From Denitratisoma sp. DHT3 (GTDB lineage: Bacteria > Pseudomonadota > Gammaproteobacteria > Burkholderiales > Rhodocyclaceae), in assembly GCF_007833355.1 (NCBI RefSeq), contig NZ_CP020914.1, positions 172,047 to 236,046 of the forward strand: a stretch of DNA of 64,000 nucleotides, read 5' to 3'. Below, piece after piece: positions 26,254 to 36,573 of this stretch; position 1 is the stretch's first letter, and each line of letters starts with the position of its first letter. The notes beneath the pieces were generated by a model, which ran no database searches, had not been told where the DNA came from, and saw only the letters and a list, made by a program, of their open reading frames with translations. The translations under genes and the position numbers were made by a program.

Positions 26254-27327
26254 CTATTTCCCCAGGATTTCCCGCAAGGCGGTGGTCAGCGCGGCGCACT
26301 GGGCGTCGGTGCCCACCGTGATGCGCAGGTATTGATCGATCCGCGGCTGGCGGAAGTGGCGCACGATGATGCCGCGTTCGCGCAGGGTTTGGGCCAGTTG
26401 CGCGGCATCCCGATCGGGATGGCGGGCGAAAAGGAAGTTGGCGGCCGAGGGGAGCACCACGAATCCCAGCCCGCCGAGATCCTGCGCCAGGCTTTCCCGG
26501 CTGGTCATGACGGCCCGGCGGGTACGCTCGAAATGCTCCACGTCATCCATCGCGGCTGTCGCGCCGACGCAGGCCAGGCGGTCCAGGGGATAGGAGTTGA
26601 AGCTGTTCTTGACCCGCTCCAGCCCCTCGATCAGTGCCCGCTGGCCGATCGCAAAGCCGACCCTCAGGCCGGCCAGCGAGCGGGACTTGGACAGGGTCTG
26701 CACCACCAGCAGATTGGGGTGGCGCTCCACCAGCGCGACGGCCGAGGGAATGGGGGTGCCGCCGAAATCGATGTAGGCCTCGTCGATCACCACCATGGAG
26801 CCCCGGTTGCCCGCCGCGAGGCGTTCGATTTCCGTCAGGGGCAGCAGGCAGCCGGTGGGTGCGTTTGGATTAGGGAAGATGATGCCGCCGTTCTCCCTAC
26901 CCAGGTAATCATCGACCCGAATGGTGAAGTCGGCGGCGAGCGGGACGGCGCGGTAGTCGATTTCATACAGTCCGCAATAGACCGGGTAGAAGCTGTAGGT
27001 GATGTCGGGGAACAGCACCGGGCGGCCATGCTTGAGCAGCCCGAGGAATACGTGGGCCAGCACCTCGTCCGAGCCGTTGCCGACGAACACCTGCTCCGCC
27101 GCCACGCCGTGATGGCGTGCGATGGCCTGTTTCAGCGCGCTGGAGTCCGGATCGGGGTAGAGGCGCAGATTGTCGCCGACCTCCGCCGCCATCGCTTGCA
27201 GGGCCTTGGGCGAGGGGCCGTAGGGATTCTCGTTGGTGTTGAGCTTGACCAGGTTGGGCAGCTTGGGCTGTTCCCCCGGAACATAGGGGATCAGCGTATG
27301 GACGGTTGGGCTCCAATAGGGATTCAT
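26254..27327 (-). CDS. hisC: Histidinol-phosphate aminotransferase
   Basis: A 357-residue PLP aminotransferase of histidine synthesis, converting imidazole-acetol phosphate to histidinol phosphate. The PLP lysine is K214 in [11 protein letters not shown], with NPNAPTG and DEAYIDFGG as further cofactor contacts. The start [20 protein letters not shown] is family-typical; the frame stays open upstream. Unusually, it is divergent from hisB and the rest of the his operon. Confidence 0.93.
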   Translation of the reverse strand: MNPYWSPTVHTLIPYVPGEQPKLPNLVKLNTNENPYGPSPKALQAMAAEVGDNLRLYPDPDSSALKQAIARHHGVAAEQVFVGNGSDEVLAHVFLGLLKHGRPVLFPDITYSFYPVYCGLYEIDYRAVPLAADFTIRVDDYLGRENGGIIFPNPNAPTGCLLPLTEIERLAAGNRGSMVVIDEAYIDFGGTPIPSAVALVERHPNLLVVQTLSKSRSLAGLRVGFAIGQRALIEGLERVKNSFNSYPLDRLACVGATAAMDDVEHFERTRRAVMTSRESLAQDLGGLGFVVLPSAANFLFARHPDRDAAQLAQTLRERGIIVRHFRQPRIDQYLRITVGTDAQCAALTTALREILGK

Positions 27328-27438
27328 GGGGCGGTATGGCGAGGATGGTTGGAACGGCGCGGTATCGCCGGGATTGGCTGAAATGGTATCATGGCGCCCT
27401 GTTCGAATTTCCCCCATTACCAGGCACCACCAAGCGCC

Positions 27439-28023
27439 ATGCGCCAAGCCGAACTCTCCCGCAACACCCTGGAAACCCAGGTTTCCGTGCGCCTCGATCT
27501 GGACGGCATGGGCAAGTCGACCCTCGCCACGGGGATCGGGTTCCTGGATCACATGATCGACCAGATCGCCCGTCACGGGCTGATCGATCTCGAAGTCCGG
27601 GCCAGCGGGGATCTGCATATCGACGATCATCACACGGTCGAGGACGTCGGCATCACGATCGGGCAGGCGCTGGCCAAGGCGGTCGGCGACAAGGCTGGCG
27701 TGCGCCGCTACGGGCACGCCTACGTGCCCCTGGACGAGGCGCTGTCGCGGGTGGTGGTGGATCTTTCCGGCCGCCCGGGACTGGTGTTCAACGTGGACTT
27801 CACCCGTTCAATGATCGGCGAGTTCGATGTCGATCTGGTGCGCGAGTTCTTCCAGGGCCTGGTCAATCATGCCGCCATCACCGTGCATGTCGATTGCCTG
27901 CGGGGCGACAATGCCCATCACCAGGCCGAGACCGTGTTCAAGGCTTTTGGCCGGGCGCTGCGCATGGCGGTCGAGCCGGATTCCCGCTCCAGCGGCATCC
28001 CCTCCACCAAGGGCAGCCTCTAA
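27439..28023 (+). CDS. hisB: Imidazoleglycerol-phosphate dehydratase
   Basis: A 194-residue monofunctional HisB converting IGP to imidazole-acetol phosphate. Metal-binding segments HHTVEDVG and DNAHHQAE and the motif [14 protein letters not shown] are present. The start at 27439 ([14 protein letters not shown]) is chosen over an in-frame ATG at 27391 by family length. First gene of hisBHAFIE. Confidence 0.95.
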   Translation: MRQAELSRNTLETQVSVRLDLDGMGKSTLATGIGFLDHMIDQIARHGLIDLEVRASGDLHIDDHHTVEDVGITIGQALAKAVGDKAGVRRYGHAYVPLDEALSRVVVDLSGRPGLVFNVDFTRSMIGEFDVDLVREFFQGLVNHAAITVHVDCLRGDNAHHQAETVFKAFGRALRMAVEPDSRSSGIPSTKGSL

Positions 28024-28053
28024 CCGCAATCTTCCTCGCTACGCGTCGCACCT

Positions 28054-28692
28054 ATGAGCATCGTCGCCGTCGTCGATTACGGTATGGGCAACCTGCGTTC
28101 GGTGGCCAAGGCCATCGAGCATGTGGCTGCGGGCGCCACGGTCCAGGTGACTTCCGATCCCGCCGCCCTGGCGCGCGCCGACCGCGTGGTGATGCCGGGG
28201 CAGGGCGCCATGCCGGACTGCATGCGGGAACTGGCGCAACGGGGCCTGCGCGACGCCGTCGTGCGGGCCGCCGCCGAGAAGCCGTTCCTGGGTATCTGCA
28301 TCGGCGTGCAGATGCTGTTCCAGCACAGCGAGGAGGGCGACGTGCCGGGGCTGGGCATCCTGCCCGGCCGGGTCTGCCGTTTCCCGTCCGCCGCGATGAA
28401 CGCGCCGGACGGCGGCCGCCTCAAGGTACCTCACATGGGCTGGAACCAGGTGCGGCAGACAGGGGTACATCCCCTGTGGGCAGGCATTGCCGACCAGGCC
28501 CGGTTCTATTTCGTGCACAGCTACTATGTGGAGCCGGCCGAGTCGGCGTTGGTCGCGGCTTCCACCGTCTATGGCATCCCCTTTACCAGTGCGGTGACGC
28601 GCGATAACATCTTCGCCGTCCAATTCCACCCGGAGAAAAGCGCCCAGGCCGGCTTGCAGCTGCTGGGCAATTTCATGCGCTGGAACCCCTGA
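28054..28692 (+). CDS. hisH: Imidazole glycerol phosphate synthase subunit HisH
   Basis: A 212-residue glutamine amidotransferase subunit that feeds ammonia to HisF. Catalytic triad: C82 in [10 protein letters not shown], and H192 and E194 in FHPEKS. The start follows hisB by 30 bases. It works as a heterodimer with the hisF product encoded two genes downstream. Confidence 0.95.
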   Translation: MSIVAVVDYGMGNLRSVAKAIEHVAAGATVQVTSDPAALARADRVVMPGQGAMPDCMRELAQRGLRDAVVRAAAEKPFLGICIGVQMLFQHSEEGDVPGLGILPGRVCRFPSAAMNAPDGGRLKVPHMGWNQVRQTGVHPLWAGIADQARFYFVHSYYVEPAESALVAASTVYGIPFTSAVTRDNIFAVQFHPEKSAQAGLQLLGNFMRWNP

Positions 28693-28747
28693 TTTCATGG
28701 CCCTTGGCCGTTTCGCCACTTGGCCGCTTCGATATGGACTTCCCCCT

Positions 28748-29491
28748 ATGCTGCTGATTCCTGCCATCGACCTCAAGGACGGGCACTGCGTGCGCCTCAA
28801 GCAGGGCGTCATGGATGATGCCACCGTGTTTTCCGAGAATCCCGCCGCGATGGCGCGGCACTGGATCGACCAGGGCGCCCGCCGTCTCCATCTGGTGGAC
28901 CTCGATGGCGCCTTCGCCGGCAAGCCCAAGAACGAGTCGGCGATCAAGGCGATCCTGAGCGAAGTCGGCGACGAGATTCCGGTCCAGCTCGGCGGCGGTA
29001 TCCGCGACCTGGACACCATCGAGCGCTGCCTGGACGACGGCATCAGCTATGTGATCATCGGCACCGCCGCGGTCAAGAATCCGGGCTTTCTGCATGACGC
29101 CTGCACCGCCTTCCCCGGCCACATCATCGTCGGCCTGGACGCCAAGGACGGCAAGGTGGCGGTGGATGGCTGGTCCAAGCTGACCGGGCACGACGTGATC
29201 GACCTGGCCAAGAAGTTCGAGGACTACGGCGTCGAGGCCGTGATCTATACCGACATCGGCCGCGACGGCATGCTGAGCGGCGTCAATGTGGACGCCACGG
29301 TCAAGCTGGCGCAGGCCCTGCGCATTCCCGTCATCGCCAGCGGCGGCGTCGCATGCCTCGCCGACGTCAAGGCGCTGTGCGCGGTACAGGACGAGGGCAT
29401 CGTCGGCGCGATCACCGGGCGGGCCATCTACGAAGGCAAGCTCGATTTCAGGAAGGCCCAGGCCGAAGCCGACAAGCTGCGCAAGGCCTGA
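28748..29491 (+). CDS. hisA: Phosphoribosyl-ProFAR isomerase
   Basis: A 247-residue TIM-barrel isomerase of histidine synthesis. D8 (MLLIPAIDL) and the second catalytic Asp in [11 protein letters not shown] are present, as is the phosphate-binding LGGGIR. The ATG at 28748 gives the family N-terminus; an in-frame ATG at 28697 would add an unsupported 17-residue extension. Confidence 0.95.
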   Translation: MLLIPAIDLKDGHCVRLKQGVMDDATVFSENPAAMARHWIDQGARRLHLVDLDGAFAGKPKNESAIKAILSEVGDEIPVQLGGGIRDLDTIERCLDDGISYVIIGTAAVKNPGFLHDACTAFPGHIIVGLDAKDGKVAVDGWSKLTGHDVIDLAKKFEDYGVEAVIYTDIGRDGMLSGVNVDATVKLAQALRIPVIASGGVACLADVKALCAVQDEGIVGAITGRAIYEGKLDFRKAQAEADKLRKA

Positions 29492-29511
29492 CCCGGAAAC
29501 GGGTCGCTATC

Positions 29512-30270
29512 ATGCTCGCAAAACGCATCATTCCCTGTCTCGACGTCAGCGCCGGACGCGTCGTCAAGGGCGTCAATTTCGTCGAGCTGCGCGATGCCGG
29601 CGATCCGGTGGAAATCGCCCGCCGCTACGACGAGCAGGGCGCCGACGAGATCACCTTCCTCGACATCACCGCCAGTTCGGATCAGCGCGACATCATCCTG
29701 CACGTGGTGCGGCAGGTCGCCGAGCAGGTGTTCATCCCCCTCACGGTAGGCGGCGGCGTGCGCGCCGTCGATGACGTGCGGCGCCTGCTGAACGCCGGGG
29801 CCGACAAGGTCAGCATGAATACCGCCGCGGTGCAGAATCCCCAGCTGGTGGCCGACGCCGCCGGCAAGGTCGGCTCCCAGTGCATCGTGGTGGCCATCGA
29901 TGCCAAGCAGGTGGCGCCGGGCCGCTGGTCCGTCTTCACCCACGGCGGCCGCAAGGACGCCGGCCTGGACGCTATCGACTGGGCGCGCCGGGTCGTGGCG
30001 CTGGGGGCCGGCGAAATCCTGCTCACCAGCATGGACCGGGACGGCACCAAGAGCGGTTTCGATCTGGCCCTGACCCGGGCGGTGTCCGATGCGGTGGACG
30101 TGCCGGTCATCGCCAGCGGCGGCGTCGGCAATCTGCAGCATCTGGCCGACGGCGTCACCGAAGGGCGCGCGGACGCGGTGCTGGCGGCCAGCATCTTCCA
30201 TTACGGCGAATACACCATCCGCGAAGCCAAGGAATACATGCGGGCGCGGGGCATCGAGGTTCGGCTCTGA
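29512..30270 (+). CDS. hisF: Imidazole glycerol phosphate synthase subunit HisF
   Basis: A 252-residue TIM-barrel cyclase starting [20 protein letters not shown], with D11 and the second catalytic Asp in [13 protein letters not shown]. It makes IGP and AICAR from PRFAR and ammonia from HisH. It starts 20 bases after hisA. Confidence 0.96.
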   Translation: MLAKRIIPCLDVSAGRVVKGVNFVELRDAGDPVEIARRYDEQGADEITFLDITASSDQRDIILHVVRQVAEQVFIPLTVGGGVRAVDDVRRLLNAGADKVSMNTAAVQNPQLVADAAGKVGSQCIVVAIDAKQVAPGRWSVFTHGGRKDAGLDAIDWARRVVALGAGEILLTSMDRDGTKSGFDLALTRAVSDAVDVPVIASGGVGNLQHLADGVTEGRADAVLAASIFHYGEYTIREAKEYMRARGIEVRL

Positions 30271-30322
30271 GGCGTTCGCCTCGGAGCGCAGGGGCGAGAA
30301 GGGCGAGGAGGGGCGCGTGGGG

Positions 30323-30703
30323 TTGAATTGGCTCAATGACGTGAAATGGGACGAGCAGGGCCTGGTGCCGGTGATCGCCCAGGATGCGGCCAGCGGCGAG
30401 GTGCTGATGTTCGCCTGGATGAACCGGGACGCGCTCGACCAGACCCGTCGTACCGGCGAGGCCGTGTATTGGTCCCGCTCGCGGCGCCGCCTCTGGCGCA
30501 AGGGCGAGGAGTCGGGCCATGTCCAGAAGGTGCACGAGATCCGCACCGATTGCGACAGCGACGTGATTCTGCTGCGGGTCGAGCAGGTGGGCGGCATCGC
30601 CTGCCACACCGGCCGTCGCAGTTGCTTCTTCAACAAGCTGGAGGAGTCCGGCTGGAGCAGCGTGGAGCCGGTGCTCAAGAACCCCGAGGAGATCTACCGA
30701 TGA
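30323..30703 (+). CDS. hisI: Phosphoribosyl-AMP cyclohydrolase
   Basis: A 126-residue zinc enzyme opening the adenine ring of PR-AMP. Zn/Mg ligands lie in [13 protein letters not shown] and [10 protein letters not shown]. No ATG exists at the expected site. TTG at 30323, about 9 bases after GAGGAGGGG, gives the family-like start [13 protein letters not shown] at 30317 is an alternative but sits too close to the ribosome-binding site. It overlaps hisE by ATGA. Confidence 0.92.
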   Translation: MNWLNDVKWDEQGLVPVIAQDAASGEVLMFAWMNRDALDQTRRTGEAVYWSRSRRRLWRKGEESGHVQKVHEIRTDCDSDVILLRVEQVGGIACHTGRRSCFFNKLEESGWSSVEPVLKNPEEIYR

Positions 30704-31023
30704 TCGACGCCGAAGTGCTGCATCGCCTGCAGGCCACCCTGGATGGACGCAAGGGCGCCGCGCCGGATTCGTCCTACGTCGCCAGCCTGTATGCCAAGGG
30801 GACCGACACCATCTGCAAGAAAGTGGCGGAGGAGGCGGCCGAGGCCATCATGGCCGCCAAGGATGGCGACCGACTGCACCTGGTGCGCGAGGTGACCGAT
30901 CTCTGGTTCCACAGCATGGTGCTGCTGGCCCAGTTCGACGTCGGCGTCGATGACGTGCTGGCCGAGTTGCGCCGGCGCGAGGGCATCTCGGGCATCGACG
31001 AGAAGAAGAGCCGGGGAGCCTGA
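30700..31023 (+). CDS. hisE: Phosphoribosyl-ATP pyrophosphohydrolase
   Basis: A 107-residue MazG-like helical enzyme hydrolysing PR-ATP. The metal-binding [10 protein letters not shown] and EVTDLWFH motifs are present. The start overlaps the hisI stop (ATGA), showing translational coupling. HisI and HisE are separate proteins here, not fused as in enterics. Confidence 0.95.
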   Translation: MIDAEVLHRLQATLDGRKGAAPDSSYVASLYAKGTDTICKKVAEEAAEAIMAAKDGDRLHLVREVTDLWFHSMVLLAQFDVGVDDVLAELRRREGISGIDEKKSRGA

Positions 31024-31025
31024 CC

Positions 31026-31376
31026 ATGGCCGACTGCCTCTTCTGCAGGATCGCCGCCGGGGAGATCCCCTGCAAGAAGGTCTACGAAGACGAACAGATG
31101 CTTGCCTTTCATGACATTCATCCGCAGCGCCCGGTGCATTTTCTGATCATCCCCAAGCCGCATCTGTCCTCCCTCTATGATGCCGGGTCGGAACACGAGG
31201 CCCTGCTGGGGCGGATGATGGCGAAGGCCGGTGAGCTGGCCCGGGCCGAGGGTCTCGACGATGGTTTCAGGACCATCGTCAATACTGGCCGCATCGGTGG
31301 TCAGGAGGTTTATCATTTGCATCTGCACATTCTCGGCGGGCCGGAGCCGGTCGGGCCGATGACGCAGAAACGATAG
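31026..31376 (+). CDS. hinT: HIT-family nucleotide phosphoramidase (HinT-like)
   Basis: A 116-residue purine nucleotide phosphoramidase. The histidine triad is [10 protein letters not shown] near the C-terminus; N-terminal [12 protein letters not shown] is family-typical. It begins 2 bases after hisE, so belongs to the same transcript; this position between hisE and tatA is common in betaproteobacteria. Confidence 0.94.
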   Translation: MADCLFCRIAAGEIPCKKVYEDEQMLAFHDIHPQRPVHFLIIPKPHLSSLYDAGSEHEALLGRMMAKAGELARAEGLDDGFRTIVNTGRIGGQEVYHLHLHILGGPEPVGPMTQKR

Positions 31377-31392
31377 AGGACAGGAGACGGCA

Positions 31393-31629
31393 ATGGGAAG
31401 CTGGAGCATTTGGCATTGGCTGGTGGTGCTGGTGATCATCATGCTGGTGTTCGGTACCAAGAAACTCGGCAGCGTGGGCAAGGATCTGGGAAGCGCCATC
31501 CGCGGCTTCAAGGACGGCATGAAGGAAGGCAGCGCGGAGCAGCAGCAACCGCCGCCCGCTCAGTTGGATCAGCAGCCGTCGGGCCGCACCATCGAGGGCG
31601 AGGTGAAGGACAAGAAGGTCCAGCAATAA
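31393..31629 (+). CDS. tatA: Sec-independent translocase subunit TatA
   Basis: A 78-residue membrane protein. One N-terminal helix ([20 protein letters not shown]), then an amphipathic helix ([19 protein letters not shown]) and a polar tail. It oligomerises into the Tat translocation pore. The Tat-dependent hydroxylase at 4909 is a likely client. A CAGGAGACGG ribosome-binding site precedes the ATG. Confidence 0.95.
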   Translation: MGSWSIWHWLVVLVIIMLVFGTKKLGSVGKDLGSAIRGFKDGMKEGSAEQQQPPPAQLDQQPSGRTIEGEVKDKKVQQ

Positions 31630-31686
31630 GCGTCCGGAGCGGCGCCCGCGACAGGGCGCCGGCTTTCTGCGCCTACGGAGATTCCC

Positions 31687-32049
31687 GTGTTTGATGTCGG
31701 CCTCAGCGAGCTCATGGTCATCGGCGTGGTGGCCCTGATCGTCATCGGCCCGGAGCGGCTGCCCCGGGTCGCCCGTACCGTGGGCACCCTGATGGGACGC
31801 GCCCAGCGCTATTTCGCCGACGTCAAGTCCGAGGTCAACCGCGAACTGCAGCTTGAAGAACTGCGCCGGATGCAGCAGGAAATGGCGGCCCAGGTGCAAC
31901 AGGCCGACACCCAATTGCAGCAGCTGGGCGGCGATGCGGCCGGAGGGATCAAGGAATTGGAAAACACCCTGCAACAGTCCCTCAGCAGCGCCGAGCCGCA
32001 ACCGGCCGAACCGCAGCCGGCCGAGACCGATCCGGCGAAAAAATCCTGA
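31687..32049 (+). CDS. tatB: Sec-independent translocase subunit TatB
   Basis: A 120-residue protein with an N-terminal membrane helix ([20 protein letters not shown], then PERLP) and an amphipathic and charged C-terminus; it receives Tat signal peptides together with TatC. The start is GTG, 7 bases after GGAG. The stop overlaps the tatC start (TGATG). The tail has [11 protein letters not shown] repeats. Confidence 0.94.
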   Translation: MFDVGLSELMVIGVVALIVIGPERLPRVARTVGTLMGRAQRYFADVKSEVNRELQLEELRRMQQEMAAQVQQADTQLQQLGGDAAGGIKELENTLQQSLSSAEPQPAEPQPAETDPAKKS

Positions 32050-32786
32050 TGTCCGAACTGCAGGAAGGGCTGATCTCCCATCTGATCGAGTTGCGCTCGC
32101 GATTGATGAAGGCCATCGGTGCGGTGCTGCTGGCGCTTCTCTGCCTCGTGCCCTGGTCGGGGAAGATCTACGATCTGCTCGCCCAGCCGATGATCGCCAC
32201 CCTGCCGCCGGGCACCAAGATGATCGCCACCGGGGTGATCACCCCCTTTCTGGTGCCGCTCAAGGTGACGCTGCTGGCGGCCTTCGTCATCGCCCTGCCG
32301 ATCGTGCTCTACCAGGCCTGGGCCTTCGTCGCGCCGGGGCTCTACGCCCATGAGAAGCGCCTGGCGTTGCCGGTGATCATCGCCACCACGGTGCTGTTCC
32401 TGCTGGGCATGGCCTTCTGCTATTTCTTCGTCTTCGGCACGATGTTCAAGTTCATCGCCGAAGTGGCGCCGGGCAGCATCACGCCGGCGCCCGACATCGA
32501 GCAATACCTGTCCTTCGTGATGACCATGTTCCTGGCCTTCGGCACCACCTTCGAGGTGCCGGTAGTGGTGCTGCTGCTGGTCAAGTTCGGCATCGTCAGC
32601 CTGGAAAAGCTGAAGGACATCCGCCCCTACGCCATCGTCGGCGCCTTCATCGTGGCGGCGGTGGTGACGCCGCCCGACGTGACCTCGCAGTTCATGCTCG
32701 CGGTGCCCATGTGCCTGCTCTACGAATTGGGCCTGCTGCTGGCCCGCTTCGTCACCGTCGTGGAAAAGGCGCCGCCGCAGGTCTGA
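32049..32786 (+). CDS. tatC: Sec-independent translocase subunit TatC
   Basis: A 245-residue inner-membrane protein with six hydrophobic helices; the primary receptor for twin-arginine signal peptides. N-terminal LISHLIELRSRLMKAIGAV and the segment ALPIVLYQAWAFVAPGLY are family hallmarks. Last gene of the his-hinT-tat run. Confidence 0.96.
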   Translation: MSELQEGLISHLIELRSRLMKAIGAVLLALLCLVPWSGKIYDLLAQPMIATLPPGTKMIATGVITPFLVPLKVTLLAAFVIALPIVLYQAWAFVAPGLYAHEKRLALPVIIATTVLFLLGMAFCYFFVFGTMFKFIAEVAPGSITPAPDIEQYLSFVMTMFLAFGTTFEVPVVVLLLVKFGIVSLEKLKDIRPYAIVGAFIVAAVVTPPDVTSQFMLAVPMCLLYELGLLLARFVTVVEKAPPQV

Positions 32787-32798
32787 CCGCGGGCCTGG

Positions 32799-33953
<1,155 letters not shown>

Positions 33954-33972
33954 GAATTGGACAGGGAGTTGT

Positions 33973-34719
33973 ATGCGACGTGAAGAACTCGGCGCCTATC
34001 TCGAGAGCCTGCTGGAGGTGGCGCGCTACAAGGATTATTGCCCAAACGGGCTGCAGGTGGAAGGTCGCGACGAGGTGCGAAAGCTGGTCTGCGGCGTCAC
34101 CGCCAGCCAGGATCTGCTGGAGGCTGCCGCCGCACGCGGCGCCGATGCCATCCTGGTTCACCACGGCTGGTTCTGGCGCGGCGAGGACGGCCGGGTGACT
34201 GGCATCCGCAGGCGGCGCCTGGGCACGTTGCTGGCCCATGACATCAGCCTGTTCGGCTACCACCTGCCGCTGGACGGCCATGGGGAGCTCGGCAACAACG
34301 CCCAACTGGCGCTGCGCATGGGCTGGACGGTGGATGGGCGCTTCGCCGATCAGGACATCGCATTCCTCGGCCGCCCGGCCGAGCCGCTGGCGGCGGCCGA
34401 CCTGGCCGCGGCGCTCTCGCGGACCCTGGGCCGGCCGGCCCAGCTGGTCGGCGACGGCCGGCGCCGGGTGCGGCGCCTGGCTTGGTGCAGCGGCGGCGCC
34501 CAGGGCTATTTCGAGCAGGCCATCGCCCAGGGCGCGGATATGTTCGTCAGCGGCGAAATCTCGGAGCAGACCTACCACCTGGCGCGGGAATCGGGCGTGC
34601 CCTATGTCGCCGCCGGCCACCACGCCACCGAGCGCTACGGCGTGCAGGCGCTGGCCGAGCACCTGGCGGCGCGTTTCGGCCTCGACTGCGAATACGTGGA
34701 ACTGGACAATCCGGTCTAG
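33973..34719 (+). CDS. Nif3-like dinuclear metal centre protein
   Basis: A 248-residue YbgI/Nif3-family protein. Metal-binding segments are ILVHHGWFW, GYHLPLDGH and YVAAGHHATERYG. The family forms hexamers with two metal ions per subunit; its cellular role is unsettled (annotations as GTP cyclohydrolase type 2 are weak). The ATG at 33973 follows ACAGGGAGTT. The stop overlaps that of the convergent regulator gene. Position next to a DegS-type protease is frequent in proteobacteria. Confidence 0.9.
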   Translation: MRREELGAYLESLLEVARYKDYCPNGLQVEGRDEVRKLVCGVTASQDLLEAAAARGADAILVHHGWFWRGEDGRVTGIRRRRLGTLLAHDISLFGYHLPLDGHGELGNNAQLALRMGWTVDGRFADQDIAFLGRPAEPLAAADLAAALSRTLGRPAQLVGDGRRRVRRLAWCSGGAQGYFEQAIAQGADMFVSGEISEQTYHLARESGVPYVAAGHHATERYGVQALAEHLAARFGLDCEYVELDNPV

Positions 34720-35324
34720 GGCTTTGCCGCCCTGCCCGGGCCGGGCTCGGCCGCGCCGCCAACGTTTTCCCGGCGCGAGCCGCGCTGCTTCTCCTGGCTG
34801 GCGAAGGCGTCCTCCAGCAGGCGGATCACGCGGGCGGTTTCCCGAAAATCCTCCATGATCTCGCCATCGGTGGCGCTGAGCTGCTCGACGGCGGCGGGCG
34901 ACAGGGTCAGGCTGCGGGCGCCCTCGCGGTAGAGCCAGCCTCGTTCTTCGAGTTCCTTGACCTTGCGGCGCACCGTCTCCCGCGGAATACCGGTCGCCTC
35001 GCTGATCGACAGCGCGTTGCAGGGCGCGACCTTCTGCTGTTGCAGCGTCCGCATCAGTTCCTTCCAGTGCGCGGGTTCCGGCGTGTCCTGGAAGTTCAGA
35101 GCGCGCAAGGCCCGGGCGATGTTGTACTGGGCGATTTCGCCGAACACCAGGAACAGCGTCAGGTCGCCGCCGAAGAGGCGGTAGGCCCGCCGCATCGTGT
35201 TGATGGTGAAACGGCTGGCATAGGTGCTCAGTATCATTCGGTCCGTCACCGGATCGGTGATCTGTGCAGCCAGGTCGCCGATGCTGATCGAGGAAGCGGG
35301 TTTGCGGGGGGGACGGGAGCCCAT
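34716..35324 (-). CDS. Winged-helix transcriptional regulator
   Basis: A 202-residue protein with a DNA-binding segment SISEATGIPRETVRRKVKEL followed by a wing (ERGWLYREGARSLTLSP). The N-terminal 90 residues are helical and match no ligand-binding domain I know. It is divergent from the second acyl-CoA operon and separated from it by about 115 bases that contain a palindrome, so it probably controls that operon. Its last codons overlap the end of the convergent Nif3-like gene. Confidence 0.7.
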   Translation of the reverse strand: MGSRPPRKPASSISIGDLAAQITDPVTDRMILSTYASRFTINTMRRAYRLFGGDLTLFLVFGEIAQYNIARALRALNFQDTPEPAHWKELMRTLQQQKVAPCNALSISEATGIPRETVRRKVKELEERGWLYREGARSLTLSPAAVEQLSATDGEIMEDFRETARVIRLLEDAFASQEKQRGSRRENVGGAAEPGPGRAAKP

Positions 35325-35356
35325 GGCGAATCCATACAGGATAAAACGTCAAAAGT

Positions 35357-35369
35357 ACCCACCGTGGGT
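35357..35369. promoter_or_regulatory. Perfect palindrome in the promoter of the second acyl-CoA operon
   Basis: ACCCAC-C-GTGGGT, a 13-bp perfect inverted repeat, lies between the divergent winged-helix regulator and the flavoprotein gene, 17 bases before a possible -35 TTGACG at 35386. A good candidate operator. Confidence 0.5.
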
Positions 35370-35441
35370 GTTTTGGTCAATACCCTTGACGGGGCAGCGT
35401 CTAAGATCATTCTCCTTTCGTATTGGAATGGAGCCTGTCCC

Positions 35442-36569
35442 ATGCGTACCCCCATCTGCGAAACGCTCGGCATCGACGTACCCATCTTCGCCTTCACCCA
35501 CTGTCGCGACGTGGTGGTAGAGGTTTCCAAGGCCGGCGGCCTGGGCGTGCTGGGCATGGTCGGCTTCAGCATCGAGCAGGTCAAGGAGGAACTGGACTGG
35601 ATCGACGCCCACATCGGCGACAAGCCCTATGGCGTGGATATCGTGATCCCCCAGAAATACGAAGGGATTGGCGAGACGGACCCTGCCGAGCTGGAGCGCC
35701 AGCTGGAAGCCATGGTGCCCCAGGGTCATCGCGACTTCGCGGAAAAACTGCTCGAGGACCACGGTGTCCCCGCATGGCCGGACGATTCCCGGATGGGGTT
35801 GATGGGCTGGACCGAGGCGACCGCGCGGCCGCAGCTGGAGGAGGCGTTGAAGCGCCCCAACGTCCGCCTGGTGGCGAACGCGCTGGGCACGCCGCCCAAG
35901 GAAGTGATCGACGAGATCCATGCGTCCGGCCGGCTGGTGGCGGCGCTCTGCGGCAAGATCAAGCAAGGCCTGCAGCACAAGGCCGCCGGCGTGGACATCA
36001 TCATCGCCCAGGGCGCCGAGGGCGGCGGCCATACCGGCGACATCGGCTCCATCGTGCTCTGGCCCCAGATGGTGGATGCCGTGGCGCCCACGCCGGTGTT
36101 GGCGGCCGGCGGCGTCGGCAGCGGGCGGCAGATGGCGGCGGCACTGGCCATGGGTTGCGCCGGTGTATGGACCGGCTCCCTCTGGCTCACCGTCACCGAG
36201 GCCCATGCCGAACCCGCCCAGAAGGAGGAATTGCTCAAGGCGACGTCCGAAGACACCGTGCGCTCCCGCTCCTGGACCGGAAAACCGGCCCGCATGGTGC
36301 GTAACGACTGGACCGAGGCCTGGGAGGCGCCGGAGAATCCCAAGCCCCTGGGCATGCCCCTGCAGGGCCTGGTGGTGTCGGACGCCATCCGCCGTACTTC
36401 CCGCTATGCCGCCGTGGCCGATACCCGCAAGGTGCTGTTCAACCCCTGCGGCCAGGTGATCGGCCAGATCAATCGGGTCGAGTCCAGCAAGGACGTGGTG
36501 TTCCGCCTGCTCAACGAGTACGTGGATACCCTGGAGCGCCTGAACGGCCTGCTCGACGACAAGGCGTGA
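35442..36569 (+). CDS. Nitronate monooxygenase family flavoprotein
   Basis: A 375-residue FMN-binding TIM-barrel protein of the 2-nitropropane dioxygenase superfamily. Evidence: N-terminal GGLGVLGM, the segment IIAQGAEGGGHTGDIGS, and the phosphate-binding LAAGGVGSGRQMAAALAMG. Related proteins of unknown or diverse activity occur in actinobacterial lipid and steroid loci, so a nitroalkane substrate is not implied. The start at 35442 gives a family-like N-terminus; the frame is open far upstream. First gene of the second acyl-CoA operon, 4 bases before the next gene. Confidence 0.8.
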   Translation: MRTPICETLGIDVPIFAFTHCRDVVVEVSKAGGLGVLGMVGFSIEQVKEELDWIDAHIGDKPYGVDIVIPQKYEGIGETDPAELERQLEAMVPQGHRDFAEKLLEDHGVPAWPDDSRMGLMGWTEATARPQLEEALKRPNVRLVANALGTPPKEVIDEIHASGRLVAALCGKIKQGLQHKAAGVDIIIAQGAEGGGHTGDIGSIVLWPQMVDAVAPTPVLAAGGVGSGRQMAAALAMGCAGVWTGSLWLTVTEAHAEPAQKEELLKATSEDTVRSRSWTGKPARMVRNDWTEAWEAPENPKPLGMPLQGLVVSDAIRRTSRYAAVADTRKVLFNPCGQVIGQINRVESSKDVVFRLLNEYVDTLERLNGLLDDKA

Positions 36570-36573
36570 CGAC

